A DNA stretch of 64,000 bases from Oscarella lobularis (lineage: Eukaryota > Porifera > Homoscleromorpha > Homosclerophorida > Oscarellidae): positions 1,798,001-1,862,000 of the forward strand of contig NC_089189.1 in assembly GCF_947507565.1 (NCBI RefSeq). The letters run 5' to 3'. The notes below the pieces were generated by a model. That model saw only the letters and a list, made by a program, of their open reading frames with translations, was not told where the DNA came from and did no database searches. Both the position numbers and the translations under genes were made by a program. Below, piece after piece: positions 35,710-48,046 of this stretch (positions within the stretch are counted from its first letter, which is position 1; each line of letters begins with the position of its first letter).

Positions 35710-38607
35710 ATGGCCGAAGCTCGATCACCCGAACCTCGATCTGCGCACGAAAGTGCGTTGATCGACGATGAATTGCATATTATCGGTGGAAGAAACGAGA
35801 AGTTCTATTTCTTTCCCCGCAACGAAATCTGGACTTGCAATTTCCGAGAAGAAAAGAAATGGATTCGCCGTTTCGCCCAAGGAAAGAATACTCCTCCGCC
35901 TTGCTGGGGAGCACGATGCGTGGTCATCAATGGGATCATGTACTCGTACGGGGGACAGAAGGAAAATAAGAGTTCTCTAGGAGAGGTATTTGGTTTGAAT
36001 CCTAAGAAAATGAAGTGGATCCAAGTGGCCCCGTCTGCCGATGGAAAAAAACCATGGCAACGCTTTTTCTGCTGCTTGTGGGCCATTGGAGAGAGAATAA
36101 TCATGTTTGGGGGAGTGAGCGGACCCATTCCTCGAGCTCAACTCCAATCAGGCGCTCAATTCAATGGGGCCGTTACTAATGAAATTTATGAATTTGTATT
36201 TGAGGAGGGAAGAGAAAAAGGTAATTTGCATAAATTGGAATCTAGTAATAGTTCATTTCCTGAGAATTAGGATATTGGTCGGATGTTGAATTGAGTGGAA
36301 AAAGACCGCAACCGCGACGGGGAGCTGCCACGGAGACAATTGATGAACATCGAGGATTACTCCATGGGGGGTATGGTGGTGTGAAATTATTTGATGATGC
36401 ATTTGTGATAGATTTGAGAGAAAAGGTTAATCCTTGCTATGTTTAGCAATAATTAATGAATTGCATTATAGAAATGGATTTGCATCGATTTCCTGCCTAA
36501 ACCTTCGGCTAGAGCCAATCACAGAATCTGTCGATTATCAAAATTCAAAGAAAGAAATTGCTTCTTTCTAATTGGCGGGTATAACTGCGACAGCGAGTTT
36601 TCAGACCACGCTTACATTCTTGACTTTGACACAAGAGAATCTTACGCTGTATGAAAGTCGTTCTATGGATAATAATATGAGATAAGCTTTATTAGTTTGA
36701 CCTAACCCGGAAATAGCTCCTATTGATCGTCACACTCTTCACCGTGTGAAGAATGGAGATGGATCTGTTCAGATAATTGTGGCAGGAGGAGAAGACCAGA
36801 ATGGCAAATTTAAAAACATTCTGACCAAATTTACTCTTGGTAAAGAGAAATGTGATACAGTCATGTTTAATTAATTAATTTCGTTATCCAGGCTTGTCAA
36901 GCAAACCTCACATAAAAACAATACTTTTTCCTTCAGCTAAATGGCAATCACCAGTGCCCCAAAAAGAGTCCTCTAATACTAGGGAGCTTGAGAGGGAATT
37001 GGAAGAAATAAGGTACGGCTTTCAGTAATTTTCTTTGAAAAGATAATACGACGCAATAATCTATAGAATGGAAGTATCAAAACTTCGAGATGAAAAGTAA
37101 AATAGGCTAATAATAATGGCTTCACGTGAAAGTATCAAACTAGAACCCAATGCCACCAAGTCATGGAAGAACAAAGAAAACTATTTCTTGAAGAGAGAGC
37201 TCGATTAACAGAGCAAAGGCAGGCTGAATGGAGAAATACTACAATTCTGAAATAACAGACTTTGCAATTAATTAAAGAACCGAATCCCATCAAGACAAGG
37301 AAGAACAAAGAAGACAATTTGAAGAAGAGAGAATTCGCCTCCCAGAGAGAAGGCACAAAATTATATTTAAACCAAGCAAAGGAAATGAGACGCCTAATTT
37401 AGGTCCGGATTGGAAACCCGTTGCAGTTCTCTTCAGAGAGACAATGACGCTTTAAGGTAGGATAACAAGTATTCAATAATATAACGAGAAAGAAAAATTA
37501 TGAAGAACCCGATGTCGTGATCTCGAGATTGAAAAGGCAGATATGACTCAAGTTCTTGAAGCTCAAACGTAACCTTATAGTTCAGTAATCCGCTCTGATG
37601 AAACGCTCTCATAGGAGGACACTCACCAAATCACAGAAGAACCTCGATCAATTTATGAACGTGCTGAGCATTGGCGCAGATCAAATTCGTCTTACGAATG
37701 AGAAACTTGGATCTGGAGCATATGCAGGTACAAAGGAAGTTCCTAGATAAAAACTTGATAGTTATTTGCAAAACTTTAGACGTCATAATAGGCCATTGGC
37801 TTGGAATGACGGTCGCTGTAAAGAAATTCCACGACCTCATAACTACCCCAAAAACCATTCCGACATTCCAAAAGAGAAGTACTGACCGCGAGTCGACTAC
37901 ATCATCCCAATATCATCTGCGTTTGCGGTGCTGTAATGGAAGATGGAATTCCATTCCAAATCGTTTCAGAATTACTGGAGGGTTCAGTGAGCGAGGTCAT
38001 CGATGCAGCTCACTCATCTACAAGCTATCTTTCTCACTACGAGCAACTCTCCATCGTACTACAAATGACGTCGGCTATTGCCTATCTGCACGGACTCAAA
38101 CCGCGTCCCTACGTTCACGCAGACATTCGACCGACTAATGTCTTAGTGACGAGGGATATGAAAGTTAAAGTCGCTGATTTGGGAGCCGCCCATTTGGTGG
38201 AAAGCTCTAAATCAGCGGGAACTCTAAGTCGCCAATACCTTGCTCCTGAACGAATGCCACCTACGTCAGGACACAGCTCGTTGCCTAGCGACGTCTACAG
38301 TCTAGGGGTGTCTCTAATTGAAATATTCACGGGCGTAGGGCCTATTCCAGAAGAGAGAAACGGTCAGCTGACACTCATGATAAATCGCCGTCGCTTGTAC
38401 AGGATCTGTTTAATGATGATTACTGATGAAGACAAAATCGCAGATCGGCCTACGAGTGCAGGGTGCCTGGCTACATTAATAAGAGAAGTAGAGGAACTTG
38501 CACGAAGCGGAGTGCCGGCTATAAAAAGAATGGCGAAGGGACAATTTGTAGGAGAAGGCGCCGGTCGTCGTCACAAAGTCGTTCTCTCAGACACTTATCA
38601 TCCCTAA
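35710..38607 (+). pseudogene. Kelch - coiled coil - kinase, array unit 6, with two frameshifts
   Basis: Exons follow the family plan: 35710-36220, 36271-36425, 36472-36648, about 36696-36840, then coiled-coil exons, 37615-37727 and kinase 37780-38607 (stop TAA). Exon 4 has CCTAACCC where paralogs have CCTAAACCC, which shifts the frame into TAG. The kinase exon has CAAAAGAG where paralogs have CAAAGAG (near 37871), shifting the frame inside the N-lobe. Both are one-base A-run differences, so an assembly error could mimic a pseudogene. Otherwise the domain motifs are intact (LHIIGGR, SYGGQ, MFGGV; VAVKKF, HADIRPTNVL, DLG, APE). It is the most diverged member of the 14-39 kb array. Confidence 0.7.
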
Positions 38608-39205
38608 ATGTTGACTCACCCTTAGAATTTTCGTATCACGTCGTTGTCTTTGAACTAAATAGGCAGTCATGTGTGCCGTTATCTCTCTAAAATCTAGTTT
38701 CTGCCGTACGCTTTGTTCCGGCGACAAAGTCGGCGACGCGGAATCATGCTGGAACGGTGCACAAGTCTCTATCTAGCCAGAACGCGTAGAAAATGCGAGA
38801 ACTAGGGCGCTTATTCCGGATCATTTCTCACGCAGTGAAAAGGAGTTGAGTAGTCTTGATCTACGTACGCGTTCTCATTCGATCAGTCTGCATGCCCTTC
38901 TTCCCTTACTAGAAGAAGCAAATCCCAGACAAAATCACAAAAAAACGTAAAGCTTTTAGCATACAAAGGAGAGGAGATGCCGTCGACCATCCTGGAAAGA
39001 GCTGATTCTCACGACGTGATCGAGTGAGCGAACTTCATCATCTTTTGTAAATTGCGTGAAGACAACTTTAGATCGGATAGGAAGACTCAGTCGTGCTCGA
39101 TTCTCTCGATGCAAGCGGATACGGAGAGAACGAAGCAGACAGTCGCCGATACGGGAACAGATGTTTACGCAAAAACATCCCGTATAACTCTAGAACATAG
39201 CCCAA
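38608..39205. other. 3' flank of unit 6 and spacer
   Basis: The array ends here: the usual 3' flank is not seen beyond about 38650, and no intergenic module follows. Short ORFs only. No gene is supported up to the transposon. Confidence 0.4.
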
Positions 39206-39214
39206 CCCAACCAG

Positions 39215-39845
39215 TAGCCTCGCGTTGCCAGGCCCTTCTCCCTGATCTCCCGTATAAACACGGGAGGGGAGAAGGGCCTGGTACCACTGGTCTAGTCTGG
39301 TTAACCAGACCCTTGCGCGCGTTACCGCTGGCGAAAGGGTCTGGTTTACCAGACTACCACTGGTCTGCGTCATAGGTCACGAGGACCACCCTTTCGTGGG
39401 TGCGGTCCATCGTCTTCTAATGCAATTACACACGTCGCGTTCCATTGGCCTACAACTTCACTGTACAGTAGTGCAGAACGTTCGTCAGCGAAGCAGAGGA
39501 GGCACCAGGAAGCAGACTGGCTTTCCCCCGTTAGTGGGGAGGCGTACGACGACATCGTCGCCCTCCATAACGGCGAAAATGGCTTCTTTTTGTCCCGGCA
39601 AGAGCCGATCAAACCGATAATGGTTTTCAAGATCGGGACCACTGCCGCTGAGCACAAGAATTTGAATGGCGCGCTCCTTTCACCTTAGTGCGCGAAGAGG
39701 TGTGTAATTGCATTAGAAGACGATGGACCGCACCCACGAAAGGGTGGTCCTCGTGACCTATGACGCAGACCAGTGGTACCAGGCCCCTCTCCCCTCCCGT
39801 GTTTATACGGGAGATCAGGGAGAAGGGCCTGGCAACGCGAGGCTA
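39215..39845. mobile_element. Non-autonomous inverted-repeat transposon, 9-bp target duplication
   Basis: CCCAACCAG occurs at 39206-39214 and 39846-39854 and flanks the element. The terminal inverted repeats begin TAGCCTCGCGTTGCCAGGCC. They span 39215-39433 on the left (219 bp including a nested insertion) and 39700-39845 on the right (146 bp), and are nearly identical once the insertion is removed. Each arm also folds internally (TCTCCCGTATAAACACGGGA). The 266-bp centre encodes nothing recognisable. High arm identity implies recent insertion. Confidence 0.9.
39293..39356. mobile_element. 64-bp MITE nested in the larger transposon
   Basis: It is present only in the left arm of the host element, so the right arm shows the empty site. 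CCACTGGTC lies on both sides (39284-39292 and 39357-39365). The ends are TAGTCTGG and CCAGACTA with 22 or more bases of inverted repeat. The same TAGTCTGG terminus and 9-bp duplication are seen in the element at 13770-14171. Confidence 0.9.
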
Positions 39846-40176
39846 CCCAACCAGAATCCCAACCATAGATAAAATTTTATCTAAGGACCAACAGTGCGTC
39901 CTCGTACCGCTGCACAAGCGCAAGAAAAGGCAGAAAACCTATTTTTGCTCTCCAAATCAAATACTTTTAGTTAGCTTTCAAGCCTCTGACACAATGCTCT
40001 TTTCGAGGTTTGCCTTTTCCATCTCATGTAAGATTATAAAACAATATATCTAGAAAACAGCCACTGACAATGCAATTATAGTTTTAACTTTCAGTGTCCG
40101 TGAAATTGCTGCAACAGTTGAAGATTACGTTGGCACGTTTTCTAAAAAACGACTGTTATCAAACAAAAACGGTTAA

Positions 40177-43100
40177 TTAGAGATTTAAAATCTCTAAATT
40201 ACCCACCCACTGAGCAAGCTTCTTTTCTCTGTTTCTTTTTTTCCCTACTTCGCGAAAAGCCCCTACCATTGAGAGAACGCTGTCAAACTCAGCGGGAAGG
40301 AAAAGCACGGGCGAAAAAAAGAAACAAGAAGATTCCAAATCACGCGAGGTTTCTAAAGAAGAACTCTTCAAATTTTCGACAAACTTCTTAAGTTCATTCA
40401 TTTCTAAAAGTAGATTTGTTTTAATTAAATAATACAGTAGCCCTTATCACTAAACCGTTACCCCTAAACTCTTTCCTAAGCCAAACAATAAGATTTCTTC
40501 CCTCGCAAAACGAATGGAGTAGACCAATTTCCTTAAACCGGGTCATACTTTGATTCTTAAACTGTTTGAGCAGAATAAGTCGAGAAGCGTCAGGCTGACT
40601 GAAACAACGCATTTTTTTTCTAGTATTAGTCCATTCCTAAGAGAAAGAACAAGAATTCATCAAAAACACTAAAAATCGGACAAAGTACCATCAGGGGTTC
40701 TCTAAAGGATTGTTGACTCCCAACTTTCTCAGAGGCGTTTAAGGTATCGAAAAGCCGATTAAAGGCGAGAAGGTGTTTATCAAATGTCATCAGCTCCAGG
40801 TAGCTTTCTATTTCCTCGGACAATTTTCTAGATTCCTTGCGTGCTTCTTCAGCTCGCCAGATACTATGACCTTTGTACAAACTCTCCATCAGTAAAAAAG
40901 TAAACATTTCATCTTCAAGATCGTTTCTCTTCAGAAAAGGCTTATAGTTGCAGAAAAGTCTTCTGAGGGAGCTTGGGCCCATAAACTCGTTGAGAGCAGT
41001 GCTTATTGCCGACATTCCAAAATCTTCATAAAACGATTCAATGTCAATAGTTTGGTTGAAAGCCTCTCTATAGGAAATTGACTCGCGAGGCTGAGGTGAA
41101 ACAGATTGCTCAAAAACTTGGCAGCGACTCAGTCTGGAACGCCAGATTTTGGCTAGCAAAGCACTGAAATTCAGTCTATGAAGGCAAACAATCCACTGCA
41201 CGAGAAACTTCGTAGGATCAAAGAAAGCAAGAATCCATTGCTTCCTGTCACCATTTTCACAGACAACACCACAATATTTACAATTGGAGAGATGGTTCTT
41301 CTCCACTGGTTCATCTATTAATTTCTTACTGAAAAAAATATTTCGTAGACAAATGCGTATACCTGCGTCACGAAAAAGCCGAAGAATAAGAATTTGAATA
41401 ATTTGCTTCCGAAGTTCTGCTGTGCGTTCACCGCATTCCAACGTTTTCCTATTTTGAACTACAGATAAAGCTTCTCCTTCAGTGCCAAAGGAGATCTCTA
41501 CAGTTAAATTGTCTTGAAGCCGTTCAATAGATTTCTTCAAACTTGAGACAGCTCTTTCTATCATCTTAAGAGCGGGCAAATGCACACTCCTTTTAGATTC
41601 TTGCAAAGACGTTTCACTTTTAGGAGTATTTTTCAGACAACTGATCTCCCAGGAATTCTGCAATAAAAAGCTCGTCTCTTCAAAACGGCTCTTCCCAACG
41701 TAGATTACAAAATCTGGCATCACTTGGTCGTCAAAGCCAGTGAGGAAAGTCTTTAGAGGCAGCTCTGTAGTAGTAATCTTGTGTAAAAATAATTAAAACA
41801 AAAGAAAAGGCCACAAAAGTGCTAAGACTTGCTTTTTTGTTTAGAAAATCAAGGCACAATTTCTCAAGTTCTTTGACAAAGTAAGAATGAAAATTATCAG
41901 GTGCAGACAAAGAGAGAATTTTCAAAAGAAATCCAAACCTCATCTATTGGACAAAAAAAGGCAATGACGTACCTGTAGCAAAACAACAAGCTGCAGTTCT
42001 TACCTTAAGCAGAATTTTAGTGACCAATGGTCCGACGCATTTGTTTCCAAACTTCATGAGAAGCGACGCTGCCTAAATGACAAAAACTACAAGTTGTTAG
42101 AAAAATAGATTTGGTCAAACTTTTAAAACTTCACACGTCGAGCTGACATCTATGTTTTCCAAGAAATCGTGCGTACTTTTAAGAAACGACGCGAATCTTT
42201 CTACTGTATCCTCTGTTGCTTTTTCGGCTAATTCTAAATGACTTGCTTCGTCAAGATCTTTTGATGTTAACTGCTTCAGATGCTGAATGGCTAGGCTGAT
42301 GAAGCCTCCATAATCTTTGGCAGCAATACATGTTTGCAAAATCTCTCTAACAGCAGTAAAAGAGAAAGTGAGACTTGACAGAATCTCATCACTATACGCA
42401 ACGCCAAGGTTAGACGTTGAAAGAGCTTGTTTGAAATCTACCTTGTGCAGTCAGAAAAGTACTCATCGCAACGATCGGACAGCGAAGATAAAAGAGGTTG
42501 TAAATCCGATACCTGCAAAGAACGCACAAAACATCAGCCTTAATTTCAAGCAGTACAAAGAAGAACCTTAACGGAGTTGTCGCATTTGAGCCGCCTTGCC
42601 AGAGCAACAGTTGCAAGTCCTGGAGAATCGAAATGACATAGAAGATGCTTCGCTTCGGATAAAGGTCCCACAAACAAAAGACTTCTGACAAAACGATCGT
42701 CGATTTCAAACATATCGTGGCACTCAGCGACTCTTTGATAAAAAAACTTTCCACCCTCCCTTCAAACATTACAAAGTCTCTCATGGGAGAAATAAAAGCC
42801 TCAATCAATTTTACCTTGAACAATATAACGACTCACTCCATTCTTTTCGTAGAAACTCAAAATCATTTTTCCAAAATAAATCAACGCCCCACCAAACATA
42901 GATGTTCGCTTCTTCCTCTGCTATGGATTCAGTTGGTTCTGACAATAAGTGCATCAAGGGCAGTGCAAATGCCCAAGCGAAATTTTGTGCATTTTCAGAC
43001 ACTGAAAAAGAACTAGGCCAGTATTCGGACTTCAGGCAGCTTGAGACAAGCTCAACTACAGTTCGCAAAACATGACTAAACATTGTAACTATTGAGTAGA

Positions 43101-44227
43101 CTACACGTCTATTTATTGACAAATTACGCACCTTTTGTCTCTAAAAGAATTCAAAAGACCATGACACACGTGATTTCTCGTATCGCCATCAACTTTCAAA
43201 TTAAGCAAAATTTGATTTCTAAGATATTGATCCAAAGGAGAGCTTTTGCAAAGAAGCATGGCCAAGGAAAGGGCGGACGTCAAACGATTGAGCTTAATCG
43301 TCAAAATAGATAAAGTCACGTCCTGCCACTTTGCTATATTAATATCCGCAATCGTAGTTACAACCTAAGAAAACCCGGAGAAAGCTTGACATTTTTGATA
43401 ATAACGGTAACCGAACGTACTTTCTGTAAGCAAGCATCTTTATTGATCAACCGCATAATGAGGCTGGGATGTTTAGCGTCAAGGACGCTAACAGACAATA
43501 AACAAAGCGTGGTTTCAACTGCTGAGTCGATTATATCTTCAACGTTATCAGCTCCTTCAGTAGAGCCACAGAAGTGCAACGTTTCCAGCGATGGAAAAAG
43601 CAAAAGCAATGCTCCGACAACATTTTCAAAGCGACACGCCAGATGCCGGTAGTAACGCTCACCAGAGCCACTGAAATCTGATGCTAGGAAATATGAGTCA
43701 ACCAAATCAAGACATTCTGAAAAGAGCACAAAATCTCTTAAAACAATTCCAAGTTGCAAAAATACCCCACCTTTTCTATCAAAGTCAAGAATGCGATACA
43801 AATCTCTTTCAGGAAACCCTCCATTAAATGAAAATTCATGTATTTTCTCACTCTCATAAGACACCTCATATCGATAGGGAATCTCCCGATCCGCCAATAA
43901 TGACAACGGAATGACAACCCGGCCGACAAATAAAGAAGACAGGTAAAGCTGACCAGAGGAAACGTAATGCTCCTTAATTAATTAATAAAAGTTGGCAAGA
44001 AAACAACGTTAGAAAACAGACGCAATATGCTTACTGTGGACTTTTCAAATGTTAGCTGCGTGTTGCTTTCTTCGCCTTTAAAGGTAACTGAAACAAATGG
44101 CCTTTTATTGCGACGGCTAGAAGATGTTAGAATGCATCTAAACTCCACGACTCTCTGGTTCAGAGGCGCCGGGCAGTCATTCTCTCTAAGAAACTTCCTT
44201 TTACTTTGCTGCTACAGAGGCAGCTAG
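40177..44227 (-). pseudogene. RNF213-like N-terminal region, multi-exon, probably truncated
   Basis: Several minus-strand exons are open: 44035 to about 44200 (QRVVEFRCILTSSSR), 43358-43925 (VVIPLSLLADREIPYRYEVS), pieces at 42811-43319, 42410-42823, 42115-42339 and 41731-41943, a large helical exon of about 40700-41723, then 40421-40620 (NLIVWLRKEF) and 40177-40404 (MNELKKFVENL). The IPYRYEV segment, the helical body and the WL-NELK-FV sequence resemble the N-terminal half of RNF213-type giant E3 ligases; this is recognition by memory and tentative. No AAA modules or RING finger follow downstream, where sequence gives way to spacer and a transposon, so the gene is truncated or relict. A T8 run at 40612-40619 requires a one-base correction to keep frame. 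Exon edges are approximate. Confidence 0.4.
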
Positions 44228-44813
44228 CAGTACGCGTGCACAACATCATATAAATACCTGAAGTCCAGCTCAGAAACTAGAAAAGAAAGAACACAATATC
44301 ACTGAATGCTTAGTTAGAGCTATGAACTTATTTTGATGTTTGTTATTCAGTACTAAAAGCAGTTCTAAATAGCGGCATGAATGCATGCATGCATTTATGT
44401 ATGCACTCACGTAGTACACTAAGTACTAGAATACAGTCACCTCCCTTGATACCGTTATACGGGATCAAGGGGAGAAAGTCCAGTGACAGGCTGATTGCTG
44501 ATTTATCCGACCACGTTTGTTTCGCGCAAAATTAGTACTGGAGTCGGTCTACCGGATAAGTATAGCAGAAGTATACACAGAATTTACTTTTGTTTTAAGT
44601 TACGTGTCGGATATTATCATAGATCTAAATCAAGTCCGGATAAGCCAGGCATGTATTAAGTGAAACTGAAGGTAAGAAACCCAGTTTATAACTGCATGTC
44701 TTAGAAACTTTCCTTCTTTAATTAAATTAAAAAACTGTGTTCTCACTGCTCACCAACGTGTACTCGTATTTACTCACCTTTTACTTGAATGATCTCTAAT
44801 TGCTTAACGCAAT
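44228..44813. other. Spacer with ATGC microsatellite and a hairpin
   Basis: ATGC repeats occur near 44375-44405. A palindrome at 44436-44488 pairs GTCACCTCCCTTGATACCG with its complement across a short loop, a small foldback sequence like the arms of the 39215 element. No gene is seen. Confidence 0.45.
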
Positions 44814-46083
44814 CTAAAAAAACTCAAATAGCGTATGGAATTTTGGGTGAGTGCATGTAGCACCCTCAACGGAAGGTCTGTCTGCTGGAGCAATAGAGCA
44901 ACAACTCCTTTGAAGATTAGCAAACTCTTGCGGCTGGTCTTTCAATTTTCGCTGATACAGAACAATTGAGGAGACCATCAAAAAGTTAGAAGCTCTTTCT
45001 GTGAAGTGGAGTAAAAGATAAGGCATTGCTTATAGGTTTCGTCACGTTCAAACCTGTTATCAAAGTCTTGTTACTCAGTTCCCATAGCATGATTCCAAAA
45101 CTAAAGCAAAACATGTTCGAACACATATGCATGCGAGAACTGTAGGGTTAGAACCTATAAACATCGCTTTCTTTAGAAGCGCTTCTGCCCTCACGTATTT
45201 CCGGTGCACGGTAATTAGGAGTTCCTACGAAAGCGCCGTCAGCGTCGTCTTCTCGTTCACAAGAGCTTTGCAATCGCGATAAGCCAAAATCAGTCACCTA
45301 TGTGCCGAAATCTCGATAATATAAAATAAAACGTGAAAAAATTAGAAACGCACCTTGCAAATTAGCACGCTGTTTCGCTCTGCTGTAAGAACGTTGCCTG
45401 GTTTCAAGTCGCAGTGAACAAATCCGCAGTGGTGCAAATGTTGAATGCCTTTTGAAATTTGGCTTGCAATGTCTAGACGATTGTACCAAGGCTTCAAAAT
45501 TTTATCAGAAAAAAGCTCTTCAAGACTTTTCCCATCAACCAACTCCAGAAGAAGCACAAGAGAAGAAATGCATACCCCGACCATTGCCACAATGTGAGGA
45601 TGTTTGCCAATGCGGCAATAGACAAGGCATTCCCGTTCAAAGTAATGAAGCGTGCTAGAAAGAGAAAAACACTTTAAACACACGAACAGCTAAGTTCAAA
45701 ATGAGAAAACGAAATTCTTTGTAGTACATAATTTAAAGTGAGAACAAAATAATTTCATAGCCTTCCACGTTACACAAAATAACGCTTTCGGGTTGCAGAT
45801 TACAATTGCTGTAAAAGACAAGTACAATACCTAAAAATATACGATAATAGGCTCTATAGCTCTAATTTTGATAATCCCAAACCCGAATGTACGTAAAAAC
45901 ACGGCATTACTTGTAAACGTACCTTTTCTGTTCTTGACTTGCAAAAACCTTAGCAGCAACTGCTTTGGAATTTTCTCCAAGAAGTTTAGCAGCATAAACT
46001 TCTGAAAACCTACCGCTACCTAGTAAATCCCCCTCAGACAATGTAAACTCGTTCCTTGACAATAGCTGCACTTGCGAAGACAT
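44814..46083 (-). CDS. Stand-alone protein kinase, TKL-like
   Basis: Minus-strand exons: 45923-46083, 45354-45654, about 45175-45299, about 45050-45097, and 44814 to about 45026 (stop TAG). The start ATG is at 46081-46083. The protein begins with a short leader and then the kinase: GSGRFSEVY glycine loop, VAAKVF lysine, alpha-C FERECL, HCDLKPGNVL catalytic loop, TDFG, then GTPNYRAPE. The C-lobe ends with the CSIAPADRPSVEG region. All catalytic residues are present, with HCD in place of HRD. Length is about 280 residues, a minimal kinase without other domains. It is not a member of the Kelch-kinase family: it keeps DFG, its introns fall elsewhere, and no intron splits the glycine loop. Whether it is Ser/Thr or Tyr specific cannot be decided; the loop KPGN favours Ser/Thr. 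Confidence 0.8.
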
Positions 46084-47221
46084 TATGGTGTCTATATAAA
46101 AAGTCAGAGAGAAAATAAAGCAGGAAAAATCTTTGAGAAAGTTTGCATGCAGCTGTGCATTGCATGTGACATTTTTTCCTGGTTAGAACTGGCCACTAAA
46201 CAAAAGCACTCACGCTGTGAAACTTACGTGTGCAAAGACCATGCATCTAGCAATTTTTACACTTTTTAAGGCAAAACAACTTTTCTGTACGGTATATAGA
46301 TATCAAATATATGCTAATTTAATGCAAATGCATATAAAAGGTGGAGCATGCACGTATGAGACCGCAACCTAGCTATTCCGAAAGAGATGGCGAGCATAGG
46401 GATGACGCATCATGCACACAGTAGCGAAAACAAAAACAAGCTAGGTCTCGCTCTTCAACGTTGCGCGATCGGTGAAACTGGAGATGTGACGTGACTGAAG
46501 GCATTAACGAAAAGCCGTGATAGAAGCCATGCTAAAGCTTTAGTTCAGCTAAGGAAAATGTACATAGATACATATAGAGTGAGCGCAAACCCGTTAGATG
46601 AGGTAGGAACGGGTTACTCTTTACACAATTGCTCCTATACCAGCCTTATTTGCTATTCCGTATGCAACTTAGTACTTCTGCACGTTCTACACTGCCACGG
46701 CATTAAAAATACAGAGAATACCTTTATTTCTAAAGAGAAACTTTATCAGCTTAGGCAATGACGCATTAGAGGACGCCTCACCCGTATGTACGCGATCCCA
46801 CGCACCTCATGCATATGGGCGTCGCAATAAAGAAGACGACTGTAAAAATTTCCTCTCAAGTCCAGCTCCTAACATAAAACTCAACGCTCTCAAATCACCT
46901 CTAGTCATGATCGGATTTCAAATGGGACTCATTTGAACAATTTGGTCCTATTACATCATCCGATACAACGTCATTTCCAAGTGCACGAGATTTGGGACTG
47001 TGACTAACCGAGCTCTGTCTCTAGCAAGAATATCGTGTTTGAGAAACACGTGGTGGATATTGCTCGTATGCTATCCGGCCCTATAAACCGTGGACGTGCT
47101 TTCGTCTCTGTTTATCTTCTGACGAAAGCAGTGACTCTTGGAAGTGGTTGCTCAAAAGCGACCTGAGTTTGGAATGCAATTACGAGTCTTAGTGGAAAGG
47201 GATCTGGATCACTTGCTGGGC
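46084..47221. other. Spacer, no supported gene
   Basis: This holds the upstream flank of the 44814-46083 kinase, AT-rich stretches and short ORFs. Sequence just before 47222 may include decayed exons of the membrane protein relic but cannot be read reliably. Confidence 0.35.
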
Positions 47222-48046
47222 TTTATACAGTTACGTTCTGGCTCTGCCCATTCTACTTTTTATTGGGCTGTTCTACAGAAGAAAACAGCAAGTGGCAGCA
47301 AGAAATGACGAAGACCCAAACCACATGCAAATTCGATGCTATGTGAAACCGGTACCGTTCAAGATCAATTTAGTGAAGTCACTCTACTTTCTCCACGAGA
47401 GTTACAAGAAGAAATTTTGGTTTTGAGAGATTACGGAAATTCTGCTTAAAAATCTACTCACATGCGGTATACAGTTCTTCGGGGAGAAGAGTCGCTGCCC
47501 TACTAGCGAACGTCTTTCTCCTATTACACGCCCATTGAGACCTCTCAAAAGGAAAGGAGATCATTGGCTGCAACTGATCTCATTAGCCGTCATTTCGCTT
47601 AATCTTACGGTCGGAACTCTTATGGCTAGTCGTATCGCGAAGAGACGTACGACAATTCGAAAGATCAAAGCATTTTCTCTATCATCGTTTTGGTGATCAA
47701 CGGCCTATTCGTTCTATACGTACTAGGTTAGTTTCCTTGACATGTTAGAGTATTGCTATTCCGCTTTCATGTACTCTTTATAGACAGGCTTGTTTTTTTA
47801 TTCTGTCATCGTAGCTGTGCGGGACGTTATAGGAAGAAACAAAGAAAGGTCTCCTTGATTCCTTTACTTGCCGAACTATTCGATTCGATGGAACTGCTTC
47901 AGCCAACAAGTGAATCTCAACAAAGGGTATATGTATATATAGATCAAGATGAAAATATTGATTCGCCATTTACTTTGATAGGTAGATGCGCACGCTTTGG
48001 CGAATTATCTCGCACAGTGCATGACTATTATAGAACACCGGGGTGA
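47222..48046 (+). pseudogene. Relic of a multi-pass membrane protein
   Basis: An exon from about 47222 encodes a hydrophobic segment (YVLALPILLFIGLFYRR), a basic linker, then LYFLHESYKKKFWF. There a TGA replaces what is probably a Trp codon (context FW-E), after which the frame continues as ITEILLKNLLTC and LISLAVISLNLTVGTLM, a second hydrophobic segment. The Y/K-FWFWE motif followed by hydrophobic helices is typical of the cytoplasmic side of large cysteine-rich membrane proteins in marine invertebrates (recognition from memory). A further ORF at 47753-48046 may be a following exon. The nonsense codon and lack of a clear start mark it as a relic. Confidence 0.4.

Noticed and set aside
39052-39657. 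ORFs of about 75-107 codons inside the transposon on both strands
   Set aside because: They run across inverted-repeat arms and hairpins; sequence symmetry produces them on both strands and none resembles a transposase.
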